53,053 nt of DNA from Candidatus Harrisonbacteria bacterium RIFCSPHIGHO2_02_FULL_42_16 (GCA_001818695.1 MHJG01000005.1:1-53053); one strand, 5' to 3'. Shown: positions 23,903-32,494, counted from the first letter of the stretch. Program-made: numbers and translations. The notes: a model not told the origin generated them from the sequence alone.

Positions 23903-25567
23903 ATGAAAGAAATTTTTGAAAATTTTTCCCAATCGAAATGGCTTCTTATTTATATATTAGCTTTTGCCTTTTTAGTTAGGGTGGCGGGTATTGGCTATGG
24001 CCTCCCGCTTTGGCTAATTGATGATGAACCGCCGTTTACTTTGGCTGCTTTAAAAATGATTCAACTGAAAACCTTACTGCCAGCATCTTATTTGGCGGAT
24101 TTTCAAACAGTTTTGTATTACCCCCCGTACCTTTCTTATTTGTATCTTTTACCATTTTCTATTTTACTTGGATTCAAGTATTTATTTTTTAGCGGCGGCA
24201 GGGAACAATTTATTTATTACCTTACCGGCGATTTGTCGCACTTTTTTCTTATCGCGAGATTTTTGAATGTTTTAACGGGGGTTGCTTCAGTTTATTTGTT
24301 GTATCGGATTGGGAAGAAAATTTTCCAAAATGAACCGATTGGCTTACTTTCGGCTTTTTTCTTATCCACTAGCTTATTTCATATTCTTATGTCGGCTAAT
24401 GGCAGGCATTGGTTACCTGTTTCTTTTTTTACGATTTTAATATTATGGCTTTTAACTTTGGACTGGGAATTTCAAAAACGATATTTTGCGGCGATTTTGG
24501 CTGTTGGAATTGGGATGGGAGTCAGCCCGATTAACGCGTTTCTGCTGATATTTATTGCCGGCTGGTATTTATTTTATGAACGAAGAAGATTGCGGGATTT
24601 GATTAGGGAAAAATATTTCTATTGGGCATTGGTTATTTTTATATTTTTAGCAATTTTGCCAGGAATTTTATATCCGCAAAGTTTTGGATTCCGCGGCGAT
24701 TTGACTTTTCAGGAAACAAAATCCATTTTGGGAATTATCGCCAGCCCGTTTGTTTTTTTGAAGCCGGTAGCGTTATCCGAACCAATTTTAATGCTAGGCG
24801 TTTTGGTAGGATTATTATTCGCCTTTTTATACAAAAGAAATCTTTTTCTGCCGACGTTTCTTTTCCTGTACGCTTATAGCGCAACATTTTATCTTTTTTT
24901 CCGGTACGAGCACAGGTTTGCTTTGCCGCTTTTTCCGTTGTTGGCGATAATGGCTGCTTATGGAGCATTAGAAGTTTATAAAAGATTTACTGGCCGTATT
25001 TTTACTGCTCTTTTGATTCTGATTTTGGCTATGCCAGCAGTTTTTTCTTTGCGACTAAGCTATTTATTATATCAGAATGATTCGCGCAATCATTTAATTG
25101 AATGGGTTGAAACGAATATTCCGGCCAGTTCTAAAATATTGGTTTATGCCCGGCTGACTCGTTTGCCGGCCACTCCGGAAGCAATTAAAGAACAAAGGGC
25201 TATTGATTCTGGTTCATTAAGAAAGATTGATTTAGCGGAAGAAAATTTTCCTAAGCAACGAAGTTTTCACGCCTTGAATTTACACGATGTAAATAATCAA
25301 GAATTTTATGGTAATTTAGAAAAATATGCCAAAGACAATAGTTACCAATATGTTTTTTTTGGCGGAACGGATGTTAGAGAAGCGGAAAAGCTGAAGATTT
25401 TCCAAAAAATAGCGACAAAAGGAACGGCTCTAAAATCATTCGGAGAATTTCAAGAAGATTATTCGCCGTACATAGGCCAGCTTTTGGGAAATCCTTTGAA
25501 TTTGTTTAAAATTAAAGAATTCGGCCCACCGGTGGCAATTTATGAATTAACAATAAATAACAAATAA
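23903..25567 (+). CDS. GT39-like membrane glycosyltransferase
   Basis: 554 residues with about eleven or more hydrophobic segments, GT-C type. The first extracytoplasmic loop has the acidic motif WLIDDEPPFT at the place of the catalytic Asp-Glu. A soluble C-terminal tail (about 400-554) contains no motif I know. It probably uses a polyprenyl-phosphate sugar made by enzymes such as the GT2 that follows. The start lies 15 nt after the toxin stop. The last codons are the first unit of a 10-nt repeat array. Confidence 0.8.
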   Translation: MKEIFENFSQSKWLLIYILAFAFLVRVAGIGYGLPLWLIDDEPPFTLAALKMIQLKTLLPASYLADFQTVLYYPPYLSYLYLLPFSILLGFKYLFFSGGREQFIYYLTGDLSHFFLIARFLNVLTGVASVYLLYRIGKKIFQNEPIGLLSAFFLSTSLFHILMSANGRHWLPVSFFTILILWLLTLDWEFQKRYFAAILAVGIGMGVSPINAFLLIFIAGWYLFYERRRLRDLIREKYFYWALVIFIFLAILPGILYPQSFGFRGDLTFQETKSILGIIASPFVFLKPVALSEPILMLGVLVGLLFAFLYKRNLFLPTFLFLYAYSATFYLFFRYEHRFALPLFPLLAIMAAYGALEVYKRFTGRIFTALLILILAMPAVFSLRLSYLLYQNDSRNHLIEWVETNIPASSKILVYARLTRLPATPEAIKEQRAIDSGSLRKIDLAEENFPKQRSFHALNLHDVNNQEFYGNLEKYAKDNSYQYVFFGGTDVREAEKLKIFQKIATKGTALKSFGEFQEDYSPYIGQLLGNPLNLFKIKEFGPPVAIYELTINNK

Positions 25568-25657
25568 CAACAAGTTACGACAAATAACTACAATTAACAA
25601 TATTTATATAATCACATGTTGTTTATTGTAGTTATGGGTAGTTATATGTAGTCATAT
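25550..25657 (+). repeat. inverted pair of 10-nt tandem arrays around a promoter
   Basis: Left array, five units from 25550: ACAATAAATA, ACAAATAACA, ACAAGTTACG, ACAAATAACT, ACAATTAACA. Right array, four units 25618-25657: GTTGTTTATT, GTAGTTATGG, GTAGTTATAT, GTAGTCATAT. The arrays are complementary, so they can form a long hairpin or cruciform. TATAAT (25607-25612) sits in the loop. The last right unit contains the start codon of the next gene. Confidence 0.85.
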
Positions 25658-26387
25658 GTCAAAAATCGTAGTCATTATTCCAACTTATAATGAAAGAGAA
25701 ACGATGGGTGTGCTAATAGATGAATTAGAAAGCGAATTTCGACTTATTTCAAAGCATCAGATGTGGATTTTAATCGTGGACGGTAATTCTCCGGACGGCA
25801 CAGCAGAAGCGGCGAGGCAAAAGAAAAAAGTACATCAAAATATAAATTTAATTATAGAGAAAGAAAAGCGCGGTCTGGGAATGGCTTATCTAACCGGAAT
25901 GAATTACGCCATTCATAATTTAAAAGCTGATGCTTTTATTGAATTTGATGGAGATGGCCAGCACGACCCCAAAGATATTAAACGCTTAGTGGCGGAATTG
26001 GATAATGGTTATGATTATGTAATTGGTTCCCGTTATGTTGCCGGAGGCAGTATACCGGAAGAATGGGGTTGGCATCGAAAATTTTTAAGCCGTTTTGGCA
26101 GTTTATTCATAAAATGGTTGCTTCATCTGCCGACTAACGACAACACTTCCGGTCTTAAATTAACCAGAGTGGCGGGATTCGCGGAAAAATTACTTCTTAA
26201 TGAAAAAGAAATTTTATCCAAGCGGCACGCTTATAAAATTCATCTTTTATATGAAATGTTGGCTTTAGGAGCGAAAACTAAAGAAATCCCGATTAAATTT
26301 TTAGAACGGGGTGGCGGCGCCTCCAAAAGTTCTTTAGAGGATATTATTGAATCTTTAAGGGTGGCCTTAGTGTTGTATTTTAGGTGA
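25656..26387 (+). CDS. polyprenol-phosphate mannose synthase-like GT2
   Basis: 243 residues. GT-A fold: IPTYNERETM nucleotide-binding start, VDGNSPDGT, and the metal-binding motif FDGDGQHDP, followed by VIGSRYV. The length and absence of C-terminal membrane helices match Dpm1-type enzymes, which charge a polyprenyl phosphate with mannose or glucose at the inner membrane face. Its neighbour at 23903 is a membrane glycosyltransferase of the kind that uses such donors. The stop overlaps the region of the next start. Confidence 0.85.
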   Translation: MSKIVVIIPTYNERETMGVLIDELESEFRLISKHQMWILIVDGNSPDGTAEAARQKKKVHQNINLIIEKEKRGLGMAYLTGMNYAIHNLKADAFIEFDGDGQHDPKDIKRLVAELDNGYDYVIGSRYVAGGSIPEEWGWHRKFLSRFGSLFIKWLLHLPTNDNTSGLKLTRVAGFAEKLLLNEKEILSKRHAYKIHLLYEMLALGAKTKEIPIKFLERGGGASKSSLEDIIESLRVALVLYFR

Positions 26388-26389
26388 TT

Positions 26390-27553
26390 ATGTCATCTAA
26401 AAAATTAAAAATCGCCTTTTTTAGCGAGGACTTTTCCAGAAAGGGCAAGGGCACGGCGCTGGTGGTTCAAAAATTGGTTGAGCAATTTATTTCTAATTTT
26501 TCCGATAAGGTTGAGCTGACCATTATTAGAAAGGCGGGTTTTTGTGACCATCCGATAGCTAAAAAAATCAGGAATATTGAGATAAAAGTTTATCGTCTTC
26601 CATTTTTTTCCACCCTAATATCTTATTTGATTTTTTTTGTTAGCAATAAAAATAAAGAAGAATTTGACGCGGTTATTTTTAATCGTAATGTTTATCCTGG
26701 ATTTTGGTTTTTAAACGCAAAAAAATTTGTGCTTTTACAATATGATGCGCCAGTAAATTCATTTTATAAGATAAAAATGAGTTTGGATATTAAATTAATA
26801 GACCTATTTTTAAAATATTTTGGTAAATATTTTTTAAAAGCTGTGATTGCGTTTTCTAAAAGTGCCAGAGAAGAAATTATTCATTATTACCGAATGAGCC
26901 CCGACACGGTTTTTTCAATTTATGGTGGAGCAGCAGAAAATTTCCGCCAGTTTTCCCTGTCAGAAAAATTAGAAAATAGAGATTATTTTCAACAAAAATA
27001 TGGCATTATAGCCCCGTATATTTTAGTTGTTTCTAGGTTAGATCCTCAAAAAAATATTCACACCTTAATTGACGCCCTTTTAATTTTAAAAAATCGTTAC
27101 GGAATTTCTCATAAATTGATTATCGTTGGTGGGCGGCATTTGCCGGAATATACTAAAATGATTGATGATAAAATTGTTAAAAATGGCCTAAATAAAGAAG
27201 TAGTTATCGCGCCATATATAGAAGATGCGGATATGCCGGCAGTTTATAACCTGGCTGATTTATTAGTTTTCCCATCATTACTGGAAGGCTTTGGTTTGCC
27301 GATGATTGAGGCGATGAAGTGCGGGATTCCTGTAGTGGCCTCGGATATTCCGGTATTATCAGAAGTAGTTAGCGGGGCGGCGGCTTTAATGGATTCTCAA
27401 GACCCAAAACAATTAGCTGATAAAATTTTTGAGGTTTTAAATGATAAAAATTTGCGGGATGATTTAATCCGTCGCGGGTTAGAAAGATCCAAGCTGTTTT
27501 CTTGGGAAAGAACAGCGGACGACCTATTTAAAATAATTAGAAATTTAGAGTAA
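26390..27553 (+). CDS. GT4 family glycosyltransferase
   Basis: 387 residues from the ATG at 26390; an in-frame GTG two codons earlier overlaps the previous stop. GT-B fold with VVSRLDPQKNIHTLIDAL and the E-x7-E motif EGFGLPMIE followed by ASDIPVLSEV, the pattern of mannosyltransferase-like GT4 enzymes. No microrepeat insert is visible. It is probably co-transcribed with the GT2 upstream and the GT4 downstream. Confidence 0.9.
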   Translation: MSSKKLKIAFFSEDFSRKGKGTALVVQKLVEQFISNFSDKVELTIIRKAGFCDHPIAKKIRNIEIKVYRLPFFSTLISYLIFFVSNKNKEEFDAVIFNRNVYPGFWFLNAKKFVLLQYDAPVNSFYKIKMSLDIKLIDLFLKYFGKYFLKAVIAFSKSAREEIIHYYRMSPDTVFSIYGGAAENFRQFSLSEKLENRDYFQQKYGIIAPYILVVSRLDPQKNIHTLIDALLILKNRYGISHKLIIVGGRHLPEYTKMIDDKIVKNGLNKEVVIAPYIEDADMPAVYNLADLLVFPSLLEGFGLPMIEAMKCGIPVVASDIPVLSEVVSGAAALMDSQDPKQLADKIFEVLNDKNLRDDLIRRGLERSKLFSWERTADDLFKIIRNLE

Positions 27554-27564
27554 TTAGGGTAATT

Positions 27565-28692
27565 ATGAAATTGATTTATATTGCCAACATACGTTTGCCG
27601 ACCGAAAAAGCTCATGGCATCCAGATTATGAAAATGTGCGAGGCCCTAAGCAATCAAGATTTAGATGTGGAATTGCTGGTTCCGAGACGGATTAATGATT
27701 TATTAGAAGACCCTTTTGATTTTTATCAAGTGAAAAGAATTTTTAAGATTACCCGTATTCTTTGTTTTGATTTAGTTAGTTTTGAAAAATGGAGAATCGG
27801 TTTTTTCGTTTCTACATTAAGTTTTTTGTTTTTCACAAAGATTTATTTATTTTTTAGGGAATACGATATTTTATATAGCCGGGAGCTATTAACAGGACTA
27901 TTTTTCAGAAACTATTTTTTTGAATTGCATAATTTTCTTCAGAAACCCGGTCGATTTTATAAATTTTTGATATTTAAGCCAAGAACAATATTTGCTTTGA
28001 CCGGTTTTTTGAAGGATAATCTTAAAAAAACGGGAATCGCAGATAAAAAGATTATGATTTTGCCTGATGCGGTTGATTTGGCAGAATTTAGCCCTTCTCT
28101 TGATAGGGAAGGGGCAAGAAAGAAGCTTAATTTGCCGTTAGATAAAAAAATTATTATTTATACCGGCAGTTTCCTTTTTTATAAATGGAAAGGAATCGGT
28201 TCCTTATTGGATGCGGGAAAATTGCTAAAGGACGACTTTTTATTTGTTTTAGTCGGGGGTCACCCGTGGGAGATAAGAAAATTAAAAGAGCGTCCCATTC
28301 CTCTAAATGTTTTATTAGTGTCTTATCAAAAACATGAAATTATTCCATATTATTTAAAAGCTGCAGATATTTTTGTAATTCCTAATGAAAAAGGGGACGC
28401 AATATCAGAAAAATATACTTCACCTCTTAAGCTTTTTGAATATATGGCTTCCCGGCGGCCAATTATTAGTTCTGACCTTCCTTCCTTGCGAGAAATTTTG
28501 ACGGAAAAAGAAGCATTATTTTTTGAGGCCGGCAATCCGGCAGATTTAGTGAGGGCAATTAAAAAAATTTTTGAAGATAAAGATTTATCGGAAAAATTGA
28601 GTTATAATGCATATCAGAAGGTTAAAGATTATACTTGGGAGAAAAGAGCAAAGAAAATTATATTTGAAACAAGTGACAAGAAATTGTATTAG
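27565..28692 (+). CDS. GT4 family glycosyltransferase
   Basis: 375 residues, GT-B fold. The N-terminus has RLPTEKAHGIQIMKMCEAL; the C-terminal part has IIYTGSFLFYKWKG, FVLVGG and SEKYTSPLKLFEYMASRRPI, the usual Glu-containing donor segment for this subgroup. A small palindromic insert (28092-28113) codes SPSLDREGA in the interdomain region. It starts 11 nt after the preceding GT4. A 7-nt array follows its stop. Confidence 0.88.
   Translation: MKLIYIANIRLPTEKAHGIQIMKMCEALSNQDLDVELLVPRRINDLLEDPFDFYQVKRIFKITRILCFDLVSFEKWRIGFFVSTLSFLFFTKIYLFFREYDILYSRELLTGLFFRNYFFELHNFLQKPGRFYKFLIFKPRTIFALTGFLKDNLKKTGIADKKIMILPDAVDLAEFSPSLDREGARKKLNLPLDKKIIIYTGSFLFYKWKGIGSLLDAGKLLKDDFLFVLVGGHPWEIRKLKERPIPLNVLLVSYQKHEIIPYYLKAADIFVIPNEKGDAISEKYTSPLKLFEYMASRRPIISSDLPSLREILTEKEALFFEAGNPADLVRAIKKIFEDKDLSEKLSYNAYQKVKDYTWEKRAKKIIFETSDKKLY
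28092..28113 (+). repeat. in-frame small palindrome (SPSLDREG insert)
   Basis: CCCTTC (28092-28097) pairs with GAAGGG (28108-28113), with T-G and C-G pairs extending inward. Confidence 0.65.
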
Positions 28693-28733
28693 TCAAATGT
28701 AAAGCGTCAAGCGTCAAATGTTAAATGTTTTAT
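28692..28733 (+). repeat. heptanucleotide array (6 units) ending at a start codon
   Basis: GTCAAAT, GTAAAGC, GTCAAGC, GTCAAAT, GTTAAAT, GTTTTAT in strict 7-nt period. It fills the whole gap between the GT4 stop and the ATG at 28735. Confidence 0.9.
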
Positions 28734-28734
28734 T

Positions 28735-30099
28735 ATGAATTATAAAAAAGAAGATTTGATTTTAGTCATTGTCCTTTTAGGAGCCCTGTTTGTTTCTCTT
28801 TCTTATTCATTTTATTTTCGAATACCTCCGGCGGTTGATGCTCGTGCTTATAATAATATTGCCTGGAATATTGTTACAGGCAATGGTTACCGGGAAGACG
28901 TAAACGTGCCGATTGACGAAGACAATGCAATTATGAGAGTGGGTCCCGGCTACGAGTTTTTTTTGGCAGCTATTTATTATTTATTCGGGCATCATTATGA
29001 AGCAGTATGGGTTATTCAAGCGCTTTTAAATGTTTTATCGGCCGGACTAATTTTTTTGGTTACTAAGGAGATTTTCAAGGTTCACTGGAATTATCTTATT
29101 GGCGTAACCGCAGCGATTTTAATCGGTTTTTCTCCGGATTTGATTACGATGCAGGGCATGCTGATGACAGAGACATTAGGAGTTTTTTTAATTGTCCTTA
29201 CGGCATATTTATTTTTCCGATATTTTAATCAGACAGAAAAATCCGGATGGAAAATTTTTTCAATTGGGGTAACTTTGGCTTTGGCTTCCACCGTCAGGAC
29301 GCCGGCTCTTTTTTTGATTTTTCCGATAATTTGGGTTTTGTGGAAAAATAAAAACTGGAAACACCTCCTTTTTGTTTTTTTGGGGTTAGTTTTGATTTTT
29401 ACTCCATGGATTGCGAGAAATTATTATGTTTACCGGACTTTTGTTCCGACTAATTTGGCTTATGGAATTGATTTGGGTTCCGGGAATCATTTTGGCGCCA
29501 GTGGCGAACTGGAGCCGTATCCAGTCAATGATCTTTATTTGGAGCAGTATGGATTGGTGGAGGGAAGCCGTCGCCTTACTGGAGAAGCCCTACGATTTAT
29601 CGTTTTTAATCCTCTAGAATTTTTAAAAATCACTCTTTATAGAACCTCCATTTATTTTAGTTTTGCCCGGCCGACCGGTTTTTGGTTCCATCTTCATGGC
29701 TGGAGTAAGGCCATTACTCTTGTTTTTTCCGCAATTTATTCAGTAATACTTTTTGTTTTTGGATTTTGGGGTATTTGGTCCCTCTTCGCGGGATCTCGCG
29801 AAGCGAGACAGATTTCTTATATGAATGGCCGGGAAAAAACCCTCGCTAAAATTTTTTTGGCGATGCTGATTATGATGCCGCTCGCAGTGGTTGGTATTAT
29901 AGTAGAAACAAGATATAGGATGCTGGTTTACCCGTTTCTGGCGGTTTTTGCCGGTTATGGTTTGAGTGTGTTTTGGCAAAAGAAATTGGAATGGCAGCCG
30001 GCTTTAATTATCACATTTTTGCTTGGCGCCAATACTTTTTTTGATGTTTCAAGAAATCTGGGTCGGATTTTTGAACGAATTCAGGACTTGACAAAATAG
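28735..30099 (+). CDS. GT39-like membrane glycosyltransferase
   Basis: 454 residues, about ten membrane segments. The first outer loop reads PPAVDARAYNNIAWNIVTG, with a single Asp where other members have Asp-Glu; a second acidic cluster (VPIDEDNAIMRVGPGYEF) follows. It is shorter than the other copies and has no C-terminal soluble domain. The donor is probably lipid-linked. A double palindrome (29780-29808) codes LFAGSREARQ in a cytoplasmic or periplasmic loop. The -35 of the next promoter lies inside its last codons. Confidence 0.78.
   Translation: MNYKKEDLILVIVLLGALFVSLSYSFYFRIPPAVDARAYNNIAWNIVTGNGYREDVNVPIDEDNAIMRVGPGYEFFLAAIYYLFGHHYEAVWVIQALLNVLSAGLIFLVTKEIFKVHWNYLIGVTAAILIGFSPDLITMQGMLMTETLGVFLIVLTAYLFFRYFNQTEKSGWKIFSIGVTLALASTVRTPALFLIFPIIWVLWKNKNWKHLLFVFLGLVLIFTPWIARNYYVYRTFVPTNLAYGIDLGSGNHFGASGELEPYPVNDLYLEQYGLVEGSRRLTGEALRFIVFNPLEFLKITLYRTSIYFSFARPTGFWFHLHGWSKAITLVFSAIYSVILFVFGFWGIWSLFAGSREARQISYMNGREKTLAKIFLAMLIMMPLAVVGIIVETRYRMLVYPFLAVFAGYGLSVFWQKKLEWQPALIITFLLGANTFFDVSRNLGRIFERIQDLTK
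29780..29809 (+). repeat. in-frame double palindrome (LFAGSREARQ insert)
   Basis: CCC...GGG (29780-29792), then TCTCGC-GAA-GCGAGA (29794-29808); an alternative stem CTTCGCG/CGCGAAG also fits. It shares the frame GGGATCTC-C-AAG-GAGACA with 19956-19976, and the stem differs by paired changes. Confidence 0.82.
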
Positions 30100-30117
30100 T
30101 TCTAATCGTGCTATACT
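30088..30117 (+). promoter_or_regulatory. sigma-70 promoter of cassette 3
   Basis: TTGACA (30088-30093), 18-nt spacer, TATACT (30112-30117). It overlaps the end of the upstream gene. The SD AAGGAGG at 30229-30235 is 8 nt before the ATG. Confidence 0.85.
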
Positions 30118-30150
30118 TTATTTAGTAATTTAAGTTATTTACGGAGTTGG

Positions 30151-30215
30151 TTACAGCTTTTAGTCCATACAAATGTGGATTGAGAGCTGTAATTAACTGG
30201 CAGGAGTTCCGCCAG
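30151..30215 (+). promoter_or_regulatory. structured 5' leader of cassette 3
   Basis: A stem TTACAGCT/AGCTGTAA (30151-30158, 30185-30192) encloses TCCA/TGGA. A second hairpin CTGGC/GCCAG (30197-30201, 30211-30215) follows. The leader is about 120 nt in total. It could be a cis-regulatory RNA; no known class is recognised. Confidence 0.5.
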
Positions 30216-30243
30216 ACAAAGGAAAAACAAGGAGGATACGGCG

Positions 30244-30828
30244 ATGGCAAAGAAAATCGTCGTGGTTCCGGGCTTAACACCGGAATGGATGAGAAAGCGA
30301 AATGGCATCATGAAAGCGATCGATGAGCGGCTACTTCTTGGCTTGGAAAGGCCAGGAGCTGGTTTGACTCTTGATCAGCTACAGAAGCGGGCTGTGGAAG
30401 ATCGCTGCTTCTGCAAAAAGAAGGCAGAAGCGGCAGTCCTACCCTTCAAGCATGACAAGACACCAAATGGCTGGACGCTTTTGGAAGACACTCCGTTCGA
30501 CGGGAAGCAGTTCGTTCCAGACCTCGTGGAGTTCCTGAAGTCCGGCGAGTCCTCGGTCAACGGCGAGTTGATGAAGTGGAGAGCCAAAGAGCTCAATGCC
30601 CATCTCGGTCAGAGACACGCAGAGTACTTGCTGGAGCATCAAGAACTGATCACCAAGGAATGGCAAGGCAAGTATTACCTCGTCTTCCCTGGAACAGTCT
30701 GGCAGGACTCGATTGGCCTCCGCGACATACCGTACCTCGTCTGGAGCAGGGGCGAGTGGTACCTGAGCTTCCGCTGGCTTGAGGACGGCTGGATCGGCTA
30801 CGACCGTTTGGTTCGTCATCGCGGGTAG
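30244..30828 (+). CDS. cassette 3: soluble protein of unknown function
   Basis: 194 residues, no signal peptide or membrane segment. The N-terminus (MAKKIVVVPGLTPEWMRKRN) is basic, the centre is helical and charged, and the C-terminus is Trp/Tyr-rich (YLVWSRGEWYLSFRWLEDGW). No family is recognised. GC content and codon choice (CTC, GAG, CGC) differ sharply from the AT-rich neighbours. With its promoter, structured leader, perfect SD and 14-bp terminator it looks like imported DNA expressed independently. Confidence 0.72.
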   Translation: MAKKIVVVPGLTPEWMRKRNGIMKAIDERLLLGLERPGAGLTLDQLQKRAVEDRCFCKKKAEAAVLPFKHDKTPNGWTLLEDTPFDGKQFVPDLVEFLKSGESSVNGELMKWRAKELNAHLGQRHAEYLLEHQELITKEWQGKYYLVFPGTVWQDSIGLRDIPYLVWSRGEWYLSFRWLEDGWIGYDRLVRHRG

Positions 30829-30850
30829 GGTCACTGGGACCCTTGGGAAG

Positions 30851-30892
30851 ATGCGCTGCAAGAGCTTGCTCTTGCAGCGCATTTCTATTTTC
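30851..30892 (+). terminator. strong intrinsic terminator of cassette 3
   Basis: Perfect 14-bp stem ATGCGCTGCAAGAG / CTCTTGCAGCGCAT with a CTTG loop, then a T-rich tail. A small hairpin GGGTC/GACCC lies just before it. Confidence 0.9.
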
Positions 30893-30921
30893 AAATCAAT
30901 TTTTAATTGTTATTATGAATT

Positions 30922-31386
30922 TTGGATAGTAGATTAATATTTTGTTTGCGGCTACGGCTTCAAACAATCGAATTCCAAGGATTAAAAATCCTTAAAAATG
31001 AAACTACCCGGTACAGAGTATTAGAGAGTTTAAATACTCCGAATAAGATACAGCCCAGAGAGCATTCAATGGGCGGTGGAATGGATGGCGCGCTATATAT
31101 TAAGGAAAAATATTATATCAGATACGCTGATGATTTTGCTATCCTATCAGATAGCAGGAATTGACTGGAAGGTCTAACCCCTAAAATCCAGAGTTTTTTA
31201 TCCGAAAAACTTAAACTAGAATTGCATTCCAATAAATTATTCATTGAAACCATCTATTCCGGAGCGGATTTTCTTGGTTGGGTGAATTTTTCTGATCACC
31301 GGATATTATGAACCGCTACTAAAAGGAGATTGAGGCATGGGAATACGAATAAGATTAAAAAAGAGATTTTATTTCTTTCCAGATGA
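30922..31386 (+). pseudogene. remnant of a reverse transcriptase gene
   Basis: One frame, broken by stops at 31162, 31309 and 31384, still reads the RT signature YYIRYADDFAILSD (YADD at 31123-31134). The thumb-like region follows: FLSEKLKLELHSNKLFI, ADFLGWVNFSDHRIL and TATKRR, then HGNTNKIKKE. These match the order in group II-intron, retron or DGR-type reverse transcriptases; the thumb pattern recalls a group common in Patescibacteria (recollection). The part upstream of the YADD motif is shortened and unrecognisable. No ATG or SD is convincing. It is non-functional. It sits between a cassette and the rml genes. Confidence 0.82.
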
Positions 31387-31438
31387 TTTTATGCCACATA
31401 CGGGTATGACAATGAAGGTTTGATTAATGTTATATTTA

Positions 31439-31444
31439 TATAAT
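31439..31444 (+). promoter_or_regulatory. -10 box of rmlB
   Basis: TATAAT 6 nt before the ATG at 31451; leaderless type. Confidence 0.5.
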
Positions 31445-31450
31445 TGATTT

Positions 31451-32479
31451 ATGAAAAAACAATTTTTAGACAATAAGACAATTTTGGTCTGTGGCGGCTG
31501 CGGTTTTATGGGTTCTAATTTTATCCGTTATGTGCTTGATAATTTTAAAAAAGCTAAGATCATCAATTTAGATCTTTTAACTTATGCGGGGAATAAAAAA
31601 AACCTTGCCGGAATTTCTAGTAAAAATTATCAGTTTGTAAAAGGCAACATTAACAATTTAAAATTGATGGTTAGATTGATGAAAACTGCTGATTTTATCG
31701 TTAATTTTGCCGCCGAAACCCACGTGGACCGTTCTATCCATGGCGGCGCGCCGGATTTCGTTAGAACCAATGTTTTAGGAGTGCAGTCCCTGTTAGAAGC
31801 GTTACGGCAGTCGCCGAATGTTTTAAAAATGATTCAGATTTCCACTGATGAGGTCTGGGGAGATTTACCGCTTGATTCCAAAGAGAAATTCAAAGAAGAT
31901 TCGCCGTTTAAGCCGAATTCTCCTTATGCCGCTTCAAAAGCAGCCGGTGACCTCTTGGTCCGTTCTTATGTGAAAACATATGGGGCGCCGGCAATAGTTT
32001 CCCATTCGGTAAATAATTTCGGCCCAAGGCAATTTCCGGAAAAACTCATTCCTTTTTTTGCTTTGCGGGCTATGCGGAATCAGCCGTTGCCGCTTTATGG
32101 CGACGGTAAAAATGTCCGGGATTGGCTTTATGTAGATGATCACACCGCCGCTATTTTGTCTTTGCTTGAAAAAGCAGAAACTGGCGGGGTTTATGCGATT
32201 TCCCGGGGCGAAGAATTTTCTAATTTAGAAATTGCGGGAAAAATATTAAAGATATTAAATAAGTCAAAAGATTTGATTACTTTTGTCAAAGACCGCCCCG
32301 GACATGATCGGCGTTATTCAGTTGACTCTTTAAAATTAAGGCGCCTAGGCTGGAAACCAAAATATTCTTTTGAAGATCAGCTTAAAAAAACCATTGCTTG
32401 GTATAGAGAAAACTCTAATTGGGTTTACGGGGTTCTAAATAAGAGTAACGATATTAATAAACACATTAAAATTAATTAA
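31451..32479 (+). CDS. rmlB: dTDP-glucose 4,6-dehydratase
   Basis: 342 residues, extended SDR. Converts dTDP-glucose to dTDP-4-keto-6-deoxyglucose using bound NAD. The cofactor loop is CGGCGFMGSNF; AAETHVDRSI is the typical RmlB stretch; the catalytic region is STDEVWGD with Y-x3-K in SPYAASKAAGD; NNFGPRQFPEKLIP and GDGKNVRDWLYVDDH are also characteristic. The last dozen residues are low complexity. It is followed after 15 nt by rmlA, so the two form the first steps of the dTDP-deoxysugar route; an RmlD-like domain is at 50432, but no clear RmlC is in the window. Confidence 0.92.
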   Translation: MKKQFLDNKTILVCGGCGFMGSNFIRYVLDNFKKAKIINLDLLTYAGNKKNLAGISSKNYQFVKGNINNLKLMVRLMKTADFIVNFAAETHVDRSIHGGAPDFVRTNVLGVQSLLEALRQSPNVLKMIQISTDEVWGDLPLDSKEKFKEDSPFKPNSPYAASKAAGDLLVRSYVKTYGAPAIVSHSVNNFGPRQFPEKLIPFFALRAMRNQPLPLYGDGKNVRDWLYVDDHTAAILSLLEKAETGGVYAISRGEEFSNLEIAGKILKILNKSKDLITFVKDRPGHDRRYSVDSLKLRRLGWKPKYSFEDQLKKTIAWYRENSNWVYGVLNKSNDINKHIKIN

Positions 32480-32494
32480 TTTAATTTTAAATTT

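Noticed and set aside
26384-26387. Recoded TGA (genetic code 25)
   Set aside because: TGA closes well-defined genes here (for example at 26385-26387 and 52854-52856) and no conserved protein needs TGA read as Gly.
30922-31443. Active diversity-generating retroelement
   Set aside because: The RT frame has three stops and a shortened 5' part, and I see no template/variable repeat pair nearby.
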